From Carnegiea gigantea (Eukaryota > Streptophyta > Magnoliopsida > Caryophyllales > Cactaceae): DNA of 64,000 nucleotides. The notes under the pieces were generated by a model that was given only the letters and a program-made list of their open reading frames with translations, had not been told where the DNA came from and made no database searches. The stretch spans positions 107,501 through 171,500 of the forward strand of contig JAKOGI010001551.1 in NCBI GenBank assembly GCA_029747015.1, read 5' to 3'. Shown here one piece after another: positions 46,320 through 57,257 of this stretch; within the stretch, counting starts at the first letter, position 1; each line of letters starts with the position of its first letter. The position numbers and the translations under genes were made by a program.

Positions 46320-46366
46320 GGTGACGTGATGGAGTGCATCACGTCACCGTCCGTCATCACTGACGG
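46320..46366. repeat. Two adjacent perfect hairpins with TGACG words
   Basis: GGTGACGTGATG (46320-46331), loop GAGTG, CATCACGTCACC (46337-46348) is a perfect 12-bp stem. CCGTCA (46351-46356), loop TCAC, TGACGG (46361-46366) follows three bases later. The arms contain TGACG, the core of bZIP/TGA-type binding sites. No gene start is near, so a regulatory role is only a possibility. Confidence 0.85.
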
Positions 46367-46614
46367 CCTTTACCAATCAATGCAGGAAATCAAAATCTAA
46401 CTATACTCAAAATAGCAAACACGCATCATAGTAAGATCAACCAAACTAGATAATGAAATTAAAAGTTCAATGTTACTCCCAAGGAATTCAAAGGAATAAC
46501 TCATATAATTGCAATGGAGGGGGCTAATCTTGGACTTTGTTGCATTTATGCTTGATTTCCGAAAATAATTAAAACAAAGAAAAGGAAAAGAGAGAAAAGA
46601 TGGGGCGATTTAGG

Positions 46615-47818
46615 TGTTAGGTGATAATTTGTCGTATTTTACGTGTCCTTTTTACCTAATTTTAGCTCGTATAATAATATAATTTTTAGGATTTTTACTT
46701 GTTTTGTTGGCTTTTGCAGGTAATAAATTTCAACCGAGCAAAACGTCGTGAAAAAGAGCGAAGATGGACAAGAAAACCAAAAAAAGAAGGCAAGAAGGGA
46801 TGACAGGAGGCCGCGCCACCATGCCAGAAATATAGCACGGTGTGGCCGTGGCACGTGGCACGGTGGTGCGCCGGCCTTCCCGCACCTTGCTCGCCCGATT
46901 TTCTATTTAAACCCATTCGGGAGTTTTTGTTCGGGACCTCCCCGGCTCTCCTTTGCCGACTTTTTAGGAGTTTTTAGTCTAGGTTTAGACAATAAAAACT
47001 CCCATTTTAGGGGGATTAGATTAGGTTAGTTTTGGGTATAATTTGTACAAGATGTTTGATTTCAAGATTCAATGGCTAAGTTCTCTTCTTCCCTTCTCTT
47101 GAATTTCATGTTTCTTGTTTTGTTTTCTAGCTTGTTAACTCTTGCCTTGAATTGCTTATAGATGTTTAATTTCAATTAAGTTTGTGATGTTTGATTGTAA
47201 TTAGCCTCTTGATGGCTAATTGATTATTGTTAGGCCTTTACCCATCTTGTTTATAGTAGAACTTAGAGTTTTTTTTCATGCCCACCAAGTGTTCGATGAA
47301 ATACTTGAAAGAGCTTTCGTCTGTATTTTGGGGAATTCAACTTATGCTGGTGTAGATATAGTTGAGATTCGAATATGAAAATAGTCTCGGTCACTAGTTA
47401 GATCAAGGGTTGTCAATCTTGTAGTTTAATTGCACTAATCCCATGAAGATAGGAGGTTAGAACAATCACACTAGCTTATGACCCTCGAGAGAGGGCATGG
47501 GTGGTCTTTAATGATGCAACCGATCATTTCTATATGCTAGCATAACTTAGAAGGATTAAGGTTTGATTTGATTAGTTGGTTTATCTCAGGTTTAACCATA
47601 ATCGAAGTATTTGTTTTTATTTTAGTAATTTAGTTCTATTTTCTATCGCTTTTGTTTTGCCTAGCTTGAGATAGTTTAGTTAGTGCTGATACTTGGAAAT
47701 CCAACTCCTTGTGGATGACACCCTAAGTACTCAATGATGCACCCTGCACTTGGGGTTTATAAATATTAAAATGAGGTAAAAGGGGCACGTAAAATTCGAT
47801 AAATTATCACCTAATAAA
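46615..47818. repeat. 3' LTR of the non-autonomous element: body inverted, chimeric end
   Basis: The body runs in plus orientation (TGTTAGGTGATAATTTGTCG at 46615 to TTTATAAATATTAAAAT at about 47773), opposite to the 5' LTR copy at 62544-63756. The last 45 bases (GAGGTAAAAGGGGCACGTAA to CACCTAATA) are instead the start of a minus-strand LTR and join correctly to the minus-strand purine tract. So both ends carry the LTR start sequence as an inverted repeat, and the normal LTR end (TTTTCCCTAACA) is missing. The 93-codon frame near 46748 is not a gene. Confidence 0.75.
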
Positions 47819-48710
47819 TACCTCCGCACTTATCTTTTGCTCGTCCTCGAGCAAAACAAAATAAAAACTAACCTAAGAGCCTAATTCATTGTCGTAGGAA
47901 TCATGGTTTTATTTAGCGTATACAACAAGCCCTTTAAAGCCCTTGGTTCCCCAAAATGGACGAGTGAGGTCTTGTGAGAGTTTGCAGAAGATATACCCAC
48001 AAAATCTTGAAAAAGAAAAATAAAAAGGAAAAGAGAAACAGAGACTTGAAAAACAAACAAAGCGTAAATACATACAAAGGAGAACTTTATACATATTCTA
48101 ACTAACCAAAGCACCCATGCAACAAAAATATTAACCTACATACAAACAGAACATAGACATTAAGACTCTCTATCCCCATCGATGACATCAAAGTACTAAC
48201 TTTTCACCCCACTATACATCAAAACTTGAAATCCATCCCAGCGTTTAGTGTGCTAGTGCATCATCATCCTAGGACTTAAGCTTACTAGAATCAAACTCAA
48301 CCCCCCTCTACTGACACAAACTGCATTATTGGCTTACTAACATAGAAAGCAAGCATTTTCAGCAGCAGTATTGCCTCAAAGGGTAACATTCAGCAGTAAT
48401 ATTGCTTCAAAGGGTGATACCCAATAGCGCATGCCTCAAAGGATGATGCCCAGTAGCGCATGCTTTAAAGGGATACCTGTTATTCCAAATTTTATTTTTT
48501 CTTTTCTCTTTTTTTTTCCTTTTTTGAAATGCAAACAAAATCCAAAGTAACTGTGTATCAGATAAGTGGGAGAGCCAATCACGGAAGACTAAGACCTTAA
48601 GATAATGATGATGGTATGAATAAGGATTGGATTATACATCGATAATAATTAATGGGGGTTAGAATTAGGGCCTAAAATGACACACTGAGGACGAAGATCT
48701 ATCATGCACA
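47819..48710 (-). other. 3' internal part of the non-autonomous element
   Basis: On the minus strand the sequence GCTCGAGGACGAGCAAAAGA, then TAAGTGCGGAGGTATT, leads into the LTR. The palindromic CTCGAGGACGAG word and a purine tract are frequent at this place in plant LTR elements. No domain is found in the rest. About 48370-48480 contains a ~30-bp repeat, listed separately. Confidence 0.6.
48370..48480. repeat. Imperfect ~30-bp tandem repeat, 3.7 copies
   Basis: Units begin ATTGCCTCAAAGGGTAAC (48370), ATTGCTTCAAAGGGTGAT (48401), ATGCCTCAAAGGATGATG (48431) and ATGCTTTAAAGGGAT (48460). No function is recognised. Confidence 0.85.
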
Positions 48711-48715
48711 TCATG

Positions 48716-51700
48716 TGTAACGCTCCCAAAATGTTAATGATATGATTTACAGAAAAATACAGCGGAAGACTTAATAATAGAAGGTGCTACCGCCATCGTG
48801 ACGAGGACAAGGCTCACTGAAACTATTTAATCTTGCAACTTATGTTTACAATCATAAAATCTATTAAACTGAAACACTTCAAGATAAAAGTCCATAATAA
48901 TTCAACTTCAATACTACCAACTTAATCATACCATGTACTAACTCGCATTCTATACTACACAAGTATATTGAATATAGACCCAACTTGACCCTGAGGTCGA
49001 TTCCAATATTTATGCTACGCTGAATCCACTGTGCGCATCTGATGACTTCCAAAAGGGCTTGCTAAAAGGTGAAACATGTGATACTTCATCACCTAAAATG
49101 AAAAACATGAAAACAATTCGAAAATGTGAGCAAAACTCAGTACATGCATTCTTGTCTTATAAAATAAGCATATAAACACTGTTGATAGGTACCCACTTTT
49201 GCAACTCATTTAGTTTGCAATAACAATGAAAATGAAAGTATCATAAAACTGAATTGCACATGATTATCTGGATGTGAACCCCTTGCAATGATATGATCTA
49301 TACATAGGTACACACTTGCCAATCCGATCAAGAGTTGGCTAAAGCCGTGTGGATAAATGATGGGCTGACGCTAGGAATGGCAATGGAGCGGGTACGGGGC
49401 AGGTTGAGCCGTACCCATACCCATTTTCGAAAATAGTACTCATACCCATACCCATACCCATCCGGTATTGAAAAACTACACCCATATCCTTACCCACCGG
49501 ATTTTTGCGGGTTTGCGGGTTTTATTCGGGTTTGTATAGGAAATAAAAATTAATACCCATATTAAACCCATATTTGAATTCAATATTAGTAAATTCAACA
49601 AGTCATCAACACGTTTTTGTTGAACGCCTACTAAGCATCCCCTACCATAATATTTGGTCACAACAAGTAGCAACAATCCACATGATGAGCATAGATTACT
49701 TATCCACCAGTAAGATATACAAATTTGGGCTGGATATTTGGGCTACCAAGCTTGATTAATTAAGTCAGATTAGGTTTTTTTAAATTAATAAAAAAATGGG
49801 TACGGGGCGGGTTCGGGTACGGGGCGGGGGAAGCTCGTACCCGTACCCGTACCCGTACCCGTATCCATTTTTCTCAAACCCGCCCCATACCCATTTAAAA
49901 CCCATTTTCGTCACCCATTTGGGTTATAAACGGGGCGAATTTTTCGGGTTTTAAATAGGTACGGGTTTTATTGCCATCCTTAGTTGATGCCCTATAGATG
50001 ATAACTAACGTGGCCACAAGTTAAATGGCAAATTACTGTATAAACTGATTCATTGATAAACTAATTAAGAGTTGTAACTTCATAAACATGTTATACTTTT
50101 TGAAAATACAGGCAATGGATGTACCTTGAGCCTTTAAAAATGTCATCTAACTTGATAAAAGTCAGTTGTTTCATAAATGTCATCTGACTTGAAAAATATG
50201 TTCTAACTTGATAACACTTATGCATAACGGGGAACGATAACTAGACCTCAACTCTATTTCATAAATGTCATTATAAGTATGTGTAGTCAGTAAATAATCT
50301 TTACTCACATAATTGAGTAAGTAAAAGTATGTGTAACAGAAATTGAGTAATTAAATGGTATACATAACTTGGGTATTTCAATATAACTTCAAAACTAAAT
50401 TGATGAAATCAATTACATTTGACATAAAATAAATGAAAGTAAAATAATTCGCAATGAGATAAATGAGATTACTAAGAAAAAGGCCTTGATGATGACAATT
50501 GAGAGAGTGGTTGTGGCCTTTTCTGAAATAAGTTACTGATATGATTTTAAGGCTTGCTGACATATAAATTGGCTCAAGATAATAGCGACTACACTAGATT
50601 GGCTTGATAAATACATTTGATACATTCTAAATTGAGTAAGTAATAAAGGTTTGATGCCAAAAGAGATATATTTGGGCTCAAAATAGCATAAATTGCCAGA
50701 ACTTGGTTTGATAAATATGGTTTCTGAGTCACTACTCTCCCCAGTTCTCATATTTCATTCATAAATCTATTAGATATAGAATTCCACCCAAAATGAATCA
50801 TTGAACTGAAAAGAAGCTATTAAGCTCATTAAGCTTGGTATTTTCTTTGTAAAATCCATAAATAATTCAAAGCTCATAAACAACCTCCCAAATTGTATGC
50901 TTGTCTTCTTCTTTCCCATTGATCAAGTTAAAAGTTCCATGAAGGTCCATGAATATTTATTTCCCCCTTAAATGACCTTACTTGGCCTAAATACACAAAA
51001 TGAATGCATTATCAATCTCACTCAATCTTTATTATTGCTCTTTACACAATTACTCAAAATGCTTTCAAAACTCGCCAAATGCAAAATACTCAACCAAAAT
51101 TCATGAAATATTATAGAAAATTCTAAAATAATATGGACAATCTACAGTAAAAATTCCTAAATTTTTCTCCAAGTATACGCTGCACAAAAATTGGAATAAC
51201 AGCTGAATTTGCACCAAAGGAGGTTAGTTCACTTCAAAAATTCATAACTTTTACCTTGGACCTCAAATGGAGACCTAAAATCCCAATATGAAAAGACTAC
51301 GAAGTCCCAAAAAACTTTCATTTACAACACAAAATATAATTCCCACAATAGGGTTCCCAAAATGGGGCTAAAGCACAAGTGTATTAGTTTTAGTCCCATT
51401 CTGTGCAGTTTTGGTAAAATGACCATAACGTTTTCGACAGACCTCGGATTAAGGCGATTTAAAAGCCATTTGAAAGCTAACACACTATAATATCTATCCA
51501 TCGAAATCATAATTTTCCCATGGGCCAATCATTACCAGTTTAATCCCAAAGTCTGCCACGTTTTTCTGAAATTTTCAGCATTCACTGTTTTAGTTTTCTC
51601 TTCCTTTTTCACATAAATCTTCACTTGAAATCATTCCAAATCACCAAAAACATCATCATAAATATCAATACAACTAAAGATTATAAAATCAAATATAAAT

Positions 51701-52734
51701 CAATCCATAAACATGGTTTTAACTTAAGCTTGCATGAACATGATCATTCCTAAACCCTAGCATGATTCAAGCTCAACTTCACCATGATCAACACCAAAAT
51801 AACTCTTATTTCTTATTAAAACATCATGATCAATGATCATAAGCTTCAAAATAAGAATCAAAACTAAAATAAAAATCAAAATCAACAAGATTAAGTTTCA
51901 AGGTTAGTCACTTTGATTGAAAATACGTAGAGATGGAGGTGTTGTTTAATGGTTTTGATGATGGAGGATGGTAGCTTGAGGTACTAGGATGTCAGGAGGA
52001 GTCAGAGATCGCTGGAGTTGGCCGAAAAAGTGGCCAAAAATTAGCCAGAACAGTGATGGCTGCTGTTGCCATGGGGAGGAAAAAGAAAGAGGAGAGAGAA
52101 GATGAAATTTTGGATTGAATTGTGTTTAGTTGACTAATCTAACTCTTTGGCTGAGTTTTTAACTAGAAAATGACTATTTGACTAACCATGGTTAAGGTTA
52201 ATCATGCTAATTAGTTAACTTAAAAAATGCAAACTTGTTGGGCTTCAAGTTGGGTCGAAATAAGTTGGGTTCGGGAATAAAACGCTTTGTAACGATAACA
52301 TTTTTGCGTAACTCAAAATTAAATTTTTGTATTGTTATAAAAATAATAATAACAATAATAATAATGATAATAATGATAATAATTTCTCAAACCATAATTA
52401 TCGAGGCCTACTATCAATTCACCCGATATTATCAATCAACAAAACTTGAATTAAAAATCAATGAAACTTGAATTGTAAAATGGGACCCAAATGAAATATC
52501 CTCCAACCGGGATGATTAAACACGATAAATAAAAGCGAAAAATTTAAATGACATAAGGTAATTCAGTAAATATATAAATTGAGGGTGATTGAATTAATAA
52601 ACATGATTTGGTTAAACAAATAACCATGAGTGATTAAATCTATAAACATGATAAATTAAATGAATAAACATGGTTAATTCAATAAATAAATATGATTTAA
52701 ATAAATAAATATGGGTTAGGGTCGGGTTATTACA
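48716..52734 (-). repeat. 3' LTR of the chromovirus-like element, with a hAT insertion
   Basis: A 4019-bp copy. Without the 611-bp insertion at 49372-49982 and one 8-bp target repeat it is 3400 bp, against 3391 bp for the sister copy. Near its right end, AATAATAATAACAATAAT-type triplets (about 52345-52385) are shared with the sister LTR. Confidence 0.92.
49372..49982. mobile_element. Non-autonomous hAT-type element, 611 bp
   Basis: Ends TAGGAATGGCAAT and ATTGCCATCCTTA (one mismatch). Target duplication GCTGACGC (49364-49371) and GTTGATGC (49983-49990), differing by two C-to-T changes. The sister LTR holds the empty site GGGCTGACGCCCTATAG near 57906-57922. Subterminal regions contain GGGTACGGGGCGGG and a run of five CCCGTA-type hexamers (about 49833-49862). 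No transposase is encoded. Confidence 0.92.
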
Positions 52735-52785
52735 GCCTTCCCCTCTTAAAGAGCTTCGTCCTCAAAACTTATGACGCTTGCGAAA
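52735..52785 (-). other. End of pol and polypurine tract of the chromovirus-like element
   Basis: On the minus strand GTTTTGAGGACGAAGCTC, then TTTAAGAGGGGAAGGC, sits directly before the 3' LTR (52734). 'FEDE(A)L' codons followed by AAGAGGGG are the usual close of plant chromovirus pol. Confidence 0.7.
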
Positions 52786-54560
52786 TGCATGCAATGCTGC
52801 TTTAAAAACACATGGGCCATTGGTTCCTCTTGCTTCCCTCTGAAGAGGTATAATTTGCTCAATGTACTCCGACTAAGGGTGTCGACGTATTGTATAACTG
52901 CTTAATCCCATATTTTAGTAGTAGATTCGGATACTTCTTAACTGTTAAATCCCATGTTTCAGTAGTAGATCCGAATACTTCTCACACAATAGCTTCAATG
53001 AACTCAATTACTTTGAGTCAAAATTGATATTCTCTTTGAAAGAAAAGAACCTTGTTACTAGAGAGGAGGTGCTTACTACCGGTTCATCACCTTGTCCACT
53101 AATGGGAACTGCTCTATGCCCCGATAAGTACTCTGATACTATTACGAGCTATAAAACACATCATATACGTGTTCGAGTTCAACATGTAGGTGCAGTCAAC
53201 AGGCTACAGGATTTAACCTGTCAATAAATCATAAGGCCCCACGTAACTAGTCCCTACTTGTCCTTGGATAGTCAGTCTCTTACTACTTTGACTAGAGAAG
53301 TCCTTTTGAAATACTTCATAACCCATCGAAGACTTTGGTTATTTCTTTCTTTTGCCAGCACAACTCTTTTGTCGACGTTGTATGACCTTAACATATATGC
53401 GAATTTTCCCTCTTAATGCTTGGTTGGGTTAGCTCTGACCTTATACTCAATGTTTTGTCTGGCTCACTCCAATATAATTAGATAGTGCTTGAGATTATGC
53501 GGTTATCAAAATGTCCTCATCTGATATTCCTAATGTATCACATGATCTACCCTCATCAAACTACTTAAGGATCTGCTCCCGGTCGATAATAGGCAATGAA
53601 ATAATCATGGTTAGGGATGAGAGTGATGAAATTCTTAGACAAGTGAATCATTGCATGCAAAAGAAATGAACAATAAGACTAGAAAAGGCAAATAAAGGAG
53701 AGATTATCATGGGGTGATTAAAATAAAGATAACCATAAGTGTATCATGAATTCTGAAATATAATGCCACAAGAAATGTGGTTGATAAATATGGACCATAA
53801 AGGGTCCAATAAATAATCAACCAAGGAGAAAGATGGCATGGTTATACTCGGGTTTAACTGATGAATTAGAAACAAAATGATAAGCAATTGAGGTTCAACT
53901 AGGTAACTTTATAGCCACAAGCAACAAGATAAGTGCAATAAATAGATGGGACAAGCAATATGCAATAAATAGATAGATAAATTAGATAAGCAAAGCACAA
54001 TATATAGACAAATAGATTGGACAAGCAAAGTATAATGGATAGATAAATGGATTGGACGAGCAAAGTGCCAATGGATAGATAAATAGATTGAGCAAGCTAC
54101 AATAGGAACATGCCTTTGCTCATATGAAGTCAATTTGAGTACAACAATAAGATTAAATAAAGAATGCAGAAGTTTATTTATCAGAATGTAAGATATATGT
54201 GTGGGAGTTGAAGTTCAAAATAAAGAGGGTAAGGGAATTATGACAATCGCAATCACCCACACCAATGAGAGTTGAATTACATTATGAATTCAAAACAAGT
54301 TATACGAGCTTATCATTATGAATAAATGAGATGTAAGGTAGATGTGTGAATCAGCTCTCAACGGGATGAACAACAACTCATGATCATGAAATAAAGATGG
54401 TGACGGTCGAGAGCACTGCAATGTTGACCACCATATAAGGTCCAATAAAAATGTATTGCACATTTAACAATGAGTTTGCAAAGACATGAAAGATCACACT
54501 AATAGGAAATATCGGGTTGAAAAACAATATTGGATAGTATCAAGTTTTGAAGTTGAGACA
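52786..54560 (-). pseudogene. Downstream pol region, decayed
   Basis: This lies between RT and the purine tract, where RNase H and integrase would be. No domain can be recognised in any frame; frames are short and it contains the 35-bp minisatellite at 53951-54098. The size (1.8 kb) is too small for a full RNase H plus integrase, so deletion is likely. Confidence 0.4.
53951..54098. repeat. 35-bp minisatellite, about four copies
   Basis: Units start GACAAGCAATATGC, GATAAGCAAAGCAC, GACAAGCAAAGTAT and GACGAGCAAAGTGC, each ending in GATAGATAAAT.GATTG-type sequence, at about 53951, 53986, 54020 and 54055. Imperfect copies. The periodic frame on the minus strand is an artefact. Confidence 0.85.
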
Positions 54561-54990
54561 AGTAAACAATTTCAAGAATTATTATAAAAGGGCATTCTTG
54601 TAAAAGATAAACTGTGGTTGCATGGTTGAGGTATGATATCCAAACCCCAAATCATTCTTGGAAAAGACTTCTGTTGCTGGCAGTTAATCCCATAAATCAT
54701 TTGTTCAAGGTATAGGGCACTTATTTTGATAGTGATCTTGTATAACTCTTTGCACATAGTACACAACCATAAGATTCTGTCTTTCTTCTTCGTCACATAT
54801 ATAAAACTAGGATTTCCCACGGTGAGACATTTGGTCAAATAACTCCCTTCTGTACCAACTCATCTTACTAAATTTTTAATTCCTTGAACTCTACTGGGGG
54901 TCATATGATAGGGGCTATGAAAATGGATTGAGCACCTAGAACTAGGTTGATCTGAAAATTAACGTTTCTTAGGGGAAAACAGTCCTGAAA
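54560..54990 (-). pseudogene. Reverse transcriptase fragment, chromovirus-like element
   Basis: Minus strand: a YRMTPVEFKELK-like trace near 54900, then (54838-54572) NPSFIYVTKKKDRILWLCTM and CKELYKITIK, and in a neighbouring frame NDLWD and EVFSKNDLGFGYH. These align with the gypsy RT pattern 'PV.FVKKKDG.LRLCIDYRELNKVTIKN......DL...FSKIDL.SGYHQ'. Key residues are changed (CIDYREL to CTMCKEL) and several frames are needed. Fragment only; the YxDD box is not found. Confidence 0.75.
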
Positions 54991-57239
54991 GTCCTCAGAT
55001 GAAACATCTCTAAATTCACAAACTGTAATTATGGATATGTATATATCGAGTGTGGTTGGCATATCACTAATATTCAGTGCATTACTGACATGATAATTTA
55101 CTTGCTTGCAAAATGTAATTGGGGGATAAATAAGGCTTTTCTTCCCTCGGTTCGTAGAAATGCACGTTTAGCCAATCCTCATCTCACTAGCTAACCTTAA
55201 GATCCTTAGCAATCGTCTTAGTCCTGTAAGTACACAATCAGTTCACCCCTACAATGATATCAGATCTGCCAATCAAACTGGATTAAATATCCAGTGAATG
55301 GTTCCAGCAATACTACTAGAGGCATGTGTATAAAAGATAAACATTCAACTGCCTACTTGTTTCAGTAAATTGAAATGAGAGGAGGGTAATCTAAAATGTA
55401 AAGAGAGGTAACTACAACATGAACTCTTACAAAGATATTTCTTTATTGGTTAGAAAGGACCGACATGTAAGCTGAATGAATGAAAGGACGAAGAATCATA
55501 ATGAAAGAGGCAAGACATAGAAATGACCTACATATACAAGACATGTAGTTTATTCATGATGGTCATGATAGTAAAGTAAATGATCGATGTTATGAAGTTG
55601 AGAGGGAGTATTAAGTAATGAAGGTGAAGAAATGTAACAGATTATCAAAGCGGCTTTTAAAAGGTCATACGGTATCCGTATGTGAGTAAAATGATGAAGA
55701 TTAGGGTCAACACTAGCAGAAGGAAAATTTTATTCATCTGCCATTTGAAAGGACAATACGTCACGATAAAGGAGTCAGTCGTATGACTGAACATGATGAC
55801 ATCCCTTAATAACATATTTTGCAGTAAATGAAAGTCTTGGGTAGGCATATAAACTTCAAAACTGCTGGCAGATTGAAATATTACAAATCATTGTTCATCA
55901 TTAATAAGATATATTGTGCTAGTGAAGAAAGGATTATCAAAATAACTGGAGTAACGACATGCAGTCACGGCAGTAGAGTACTATGCCAACATGATGTTAC
56001 GATGCTATAGAAACACGAATAATATGGATACATTTAATTGTTGAAAAGGCATTCAATGACAGGGTCTGAAGCAACCAAAGGCTTTGCAAGCAATAAATAA
56101 ATAGTGCCCAAATAGAAGCAAGGAGTTAAAGTAGGTGATAGTAAAAATATGAATATAGTGATGGCTGAACTGTAAGTAGAATGGGTGAAATATGCTTAGG
56201 AAGAACTGCAAATCACATAGTAACGCATATCGCGGGTCATTGTAGGCTCCATTATGGAAATAGAGAATTAAACGATTATGATTATCAGGGTTTGAATCGC
56301 CTATAAGAAAGGTTGCTCATATGTGTTTAAAGGACTCCCCACAGACCATATATGAGATTGTTTTTCTCATAAACACTCCATTACAAATCAAGGGAGTGTT
56401 AGTGACAAAGAAATGTTACCTCTGAACAATTTAAGATAACTAGGGCAGAAATAAGTCAATGAAAGGAAGTAATGAGGGCATTGCTGATGTAGGTCTTAGT
56501 GTCAAGACCAGATAATTCCTATACATGATAGCTTAATCTTACTTGTATCACACATATAATGCCAAGTAGCACACCTTAAGCTACTAATTGTTATCACCAT
56601 ACATCAGCACTCATTGTAATGTTCACCTCACACTGGTTCACCTCAAAGATATTGCCCCATAAGACATTTCCTCATCGAGGGGTTTACCTCTAACTTAACA
56701 CTGTATTAATCCCTTAAGAAATTGCAAATGGCATCCCAACATTAGGTTTCAACCATATATTAACACACCTCAATAAGACTCTCAAATCCTGGGGCAAAAC
56801 GGATAGAGTTCCGCCTAAAAACTGATCAAAATCCAGACTTAAAGCCTTACAATAGATACATGAAATGGAGAGAAGCACTTCAATAGCTCAACGGCCACAC
56901 GTCGGAGTTCATAACTCAACGAGTCACACACTCGGAGTGTACGATTATAAAAATTTAAACAAATAAGAGAAATGAAACATATAATACAACTCCTAGATAA
57001 ATGAGAGTATGCCTCACTAACAGGTGACCCAAATGGTTCTGCACTTCACTTTGCTAATGCTTGAATTTTAGGATATTACCAAATGATTGAATCACCCAAA
57101 TAGAAATTGTTCCTCTATATATATGCCCATACATATGAACTTATAGTCAATAGCTCATTTAACTGGTTCAACATAACTCAGACACACCTTGATAGCTAAC
57201 TCATAAACACTTGATAGCTCACAATGGCCCTTAAAACCT
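54991..57239 (-). pseudogene. Gag-protease region of the chromovirus-like element, decayed
   Basis: By position this should hold gag and protease. Only short frames remain (for example 55848-55657, 63 codons), none with a recognisable CCHC knuckle or DTG motif. I describe it from context only. Confidence 0.35.
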
Positions 57240-57257
57240 TTGCTCTTATACTAAATC

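Noticed and set aside
46748..47029. 93-codon basic frame, and similar frames at 63320-63532
   Set aside because: Lies in LTR copies; the frame is not kept between the two copies and no domain is visible.
48370..48480. Possible CRISPR-like array (regular ~30-bp units)
   Set aside because: Units are contiguous and degenerate with no unique spacers, in a plant retrotransposon.
49833..49862. CCCGTA hexamers as interstitial telomere repeat
   Set aside because: Not the plant telomere unit (CCCTAAA), and the run sits inside a hAT-type element with clear ends.
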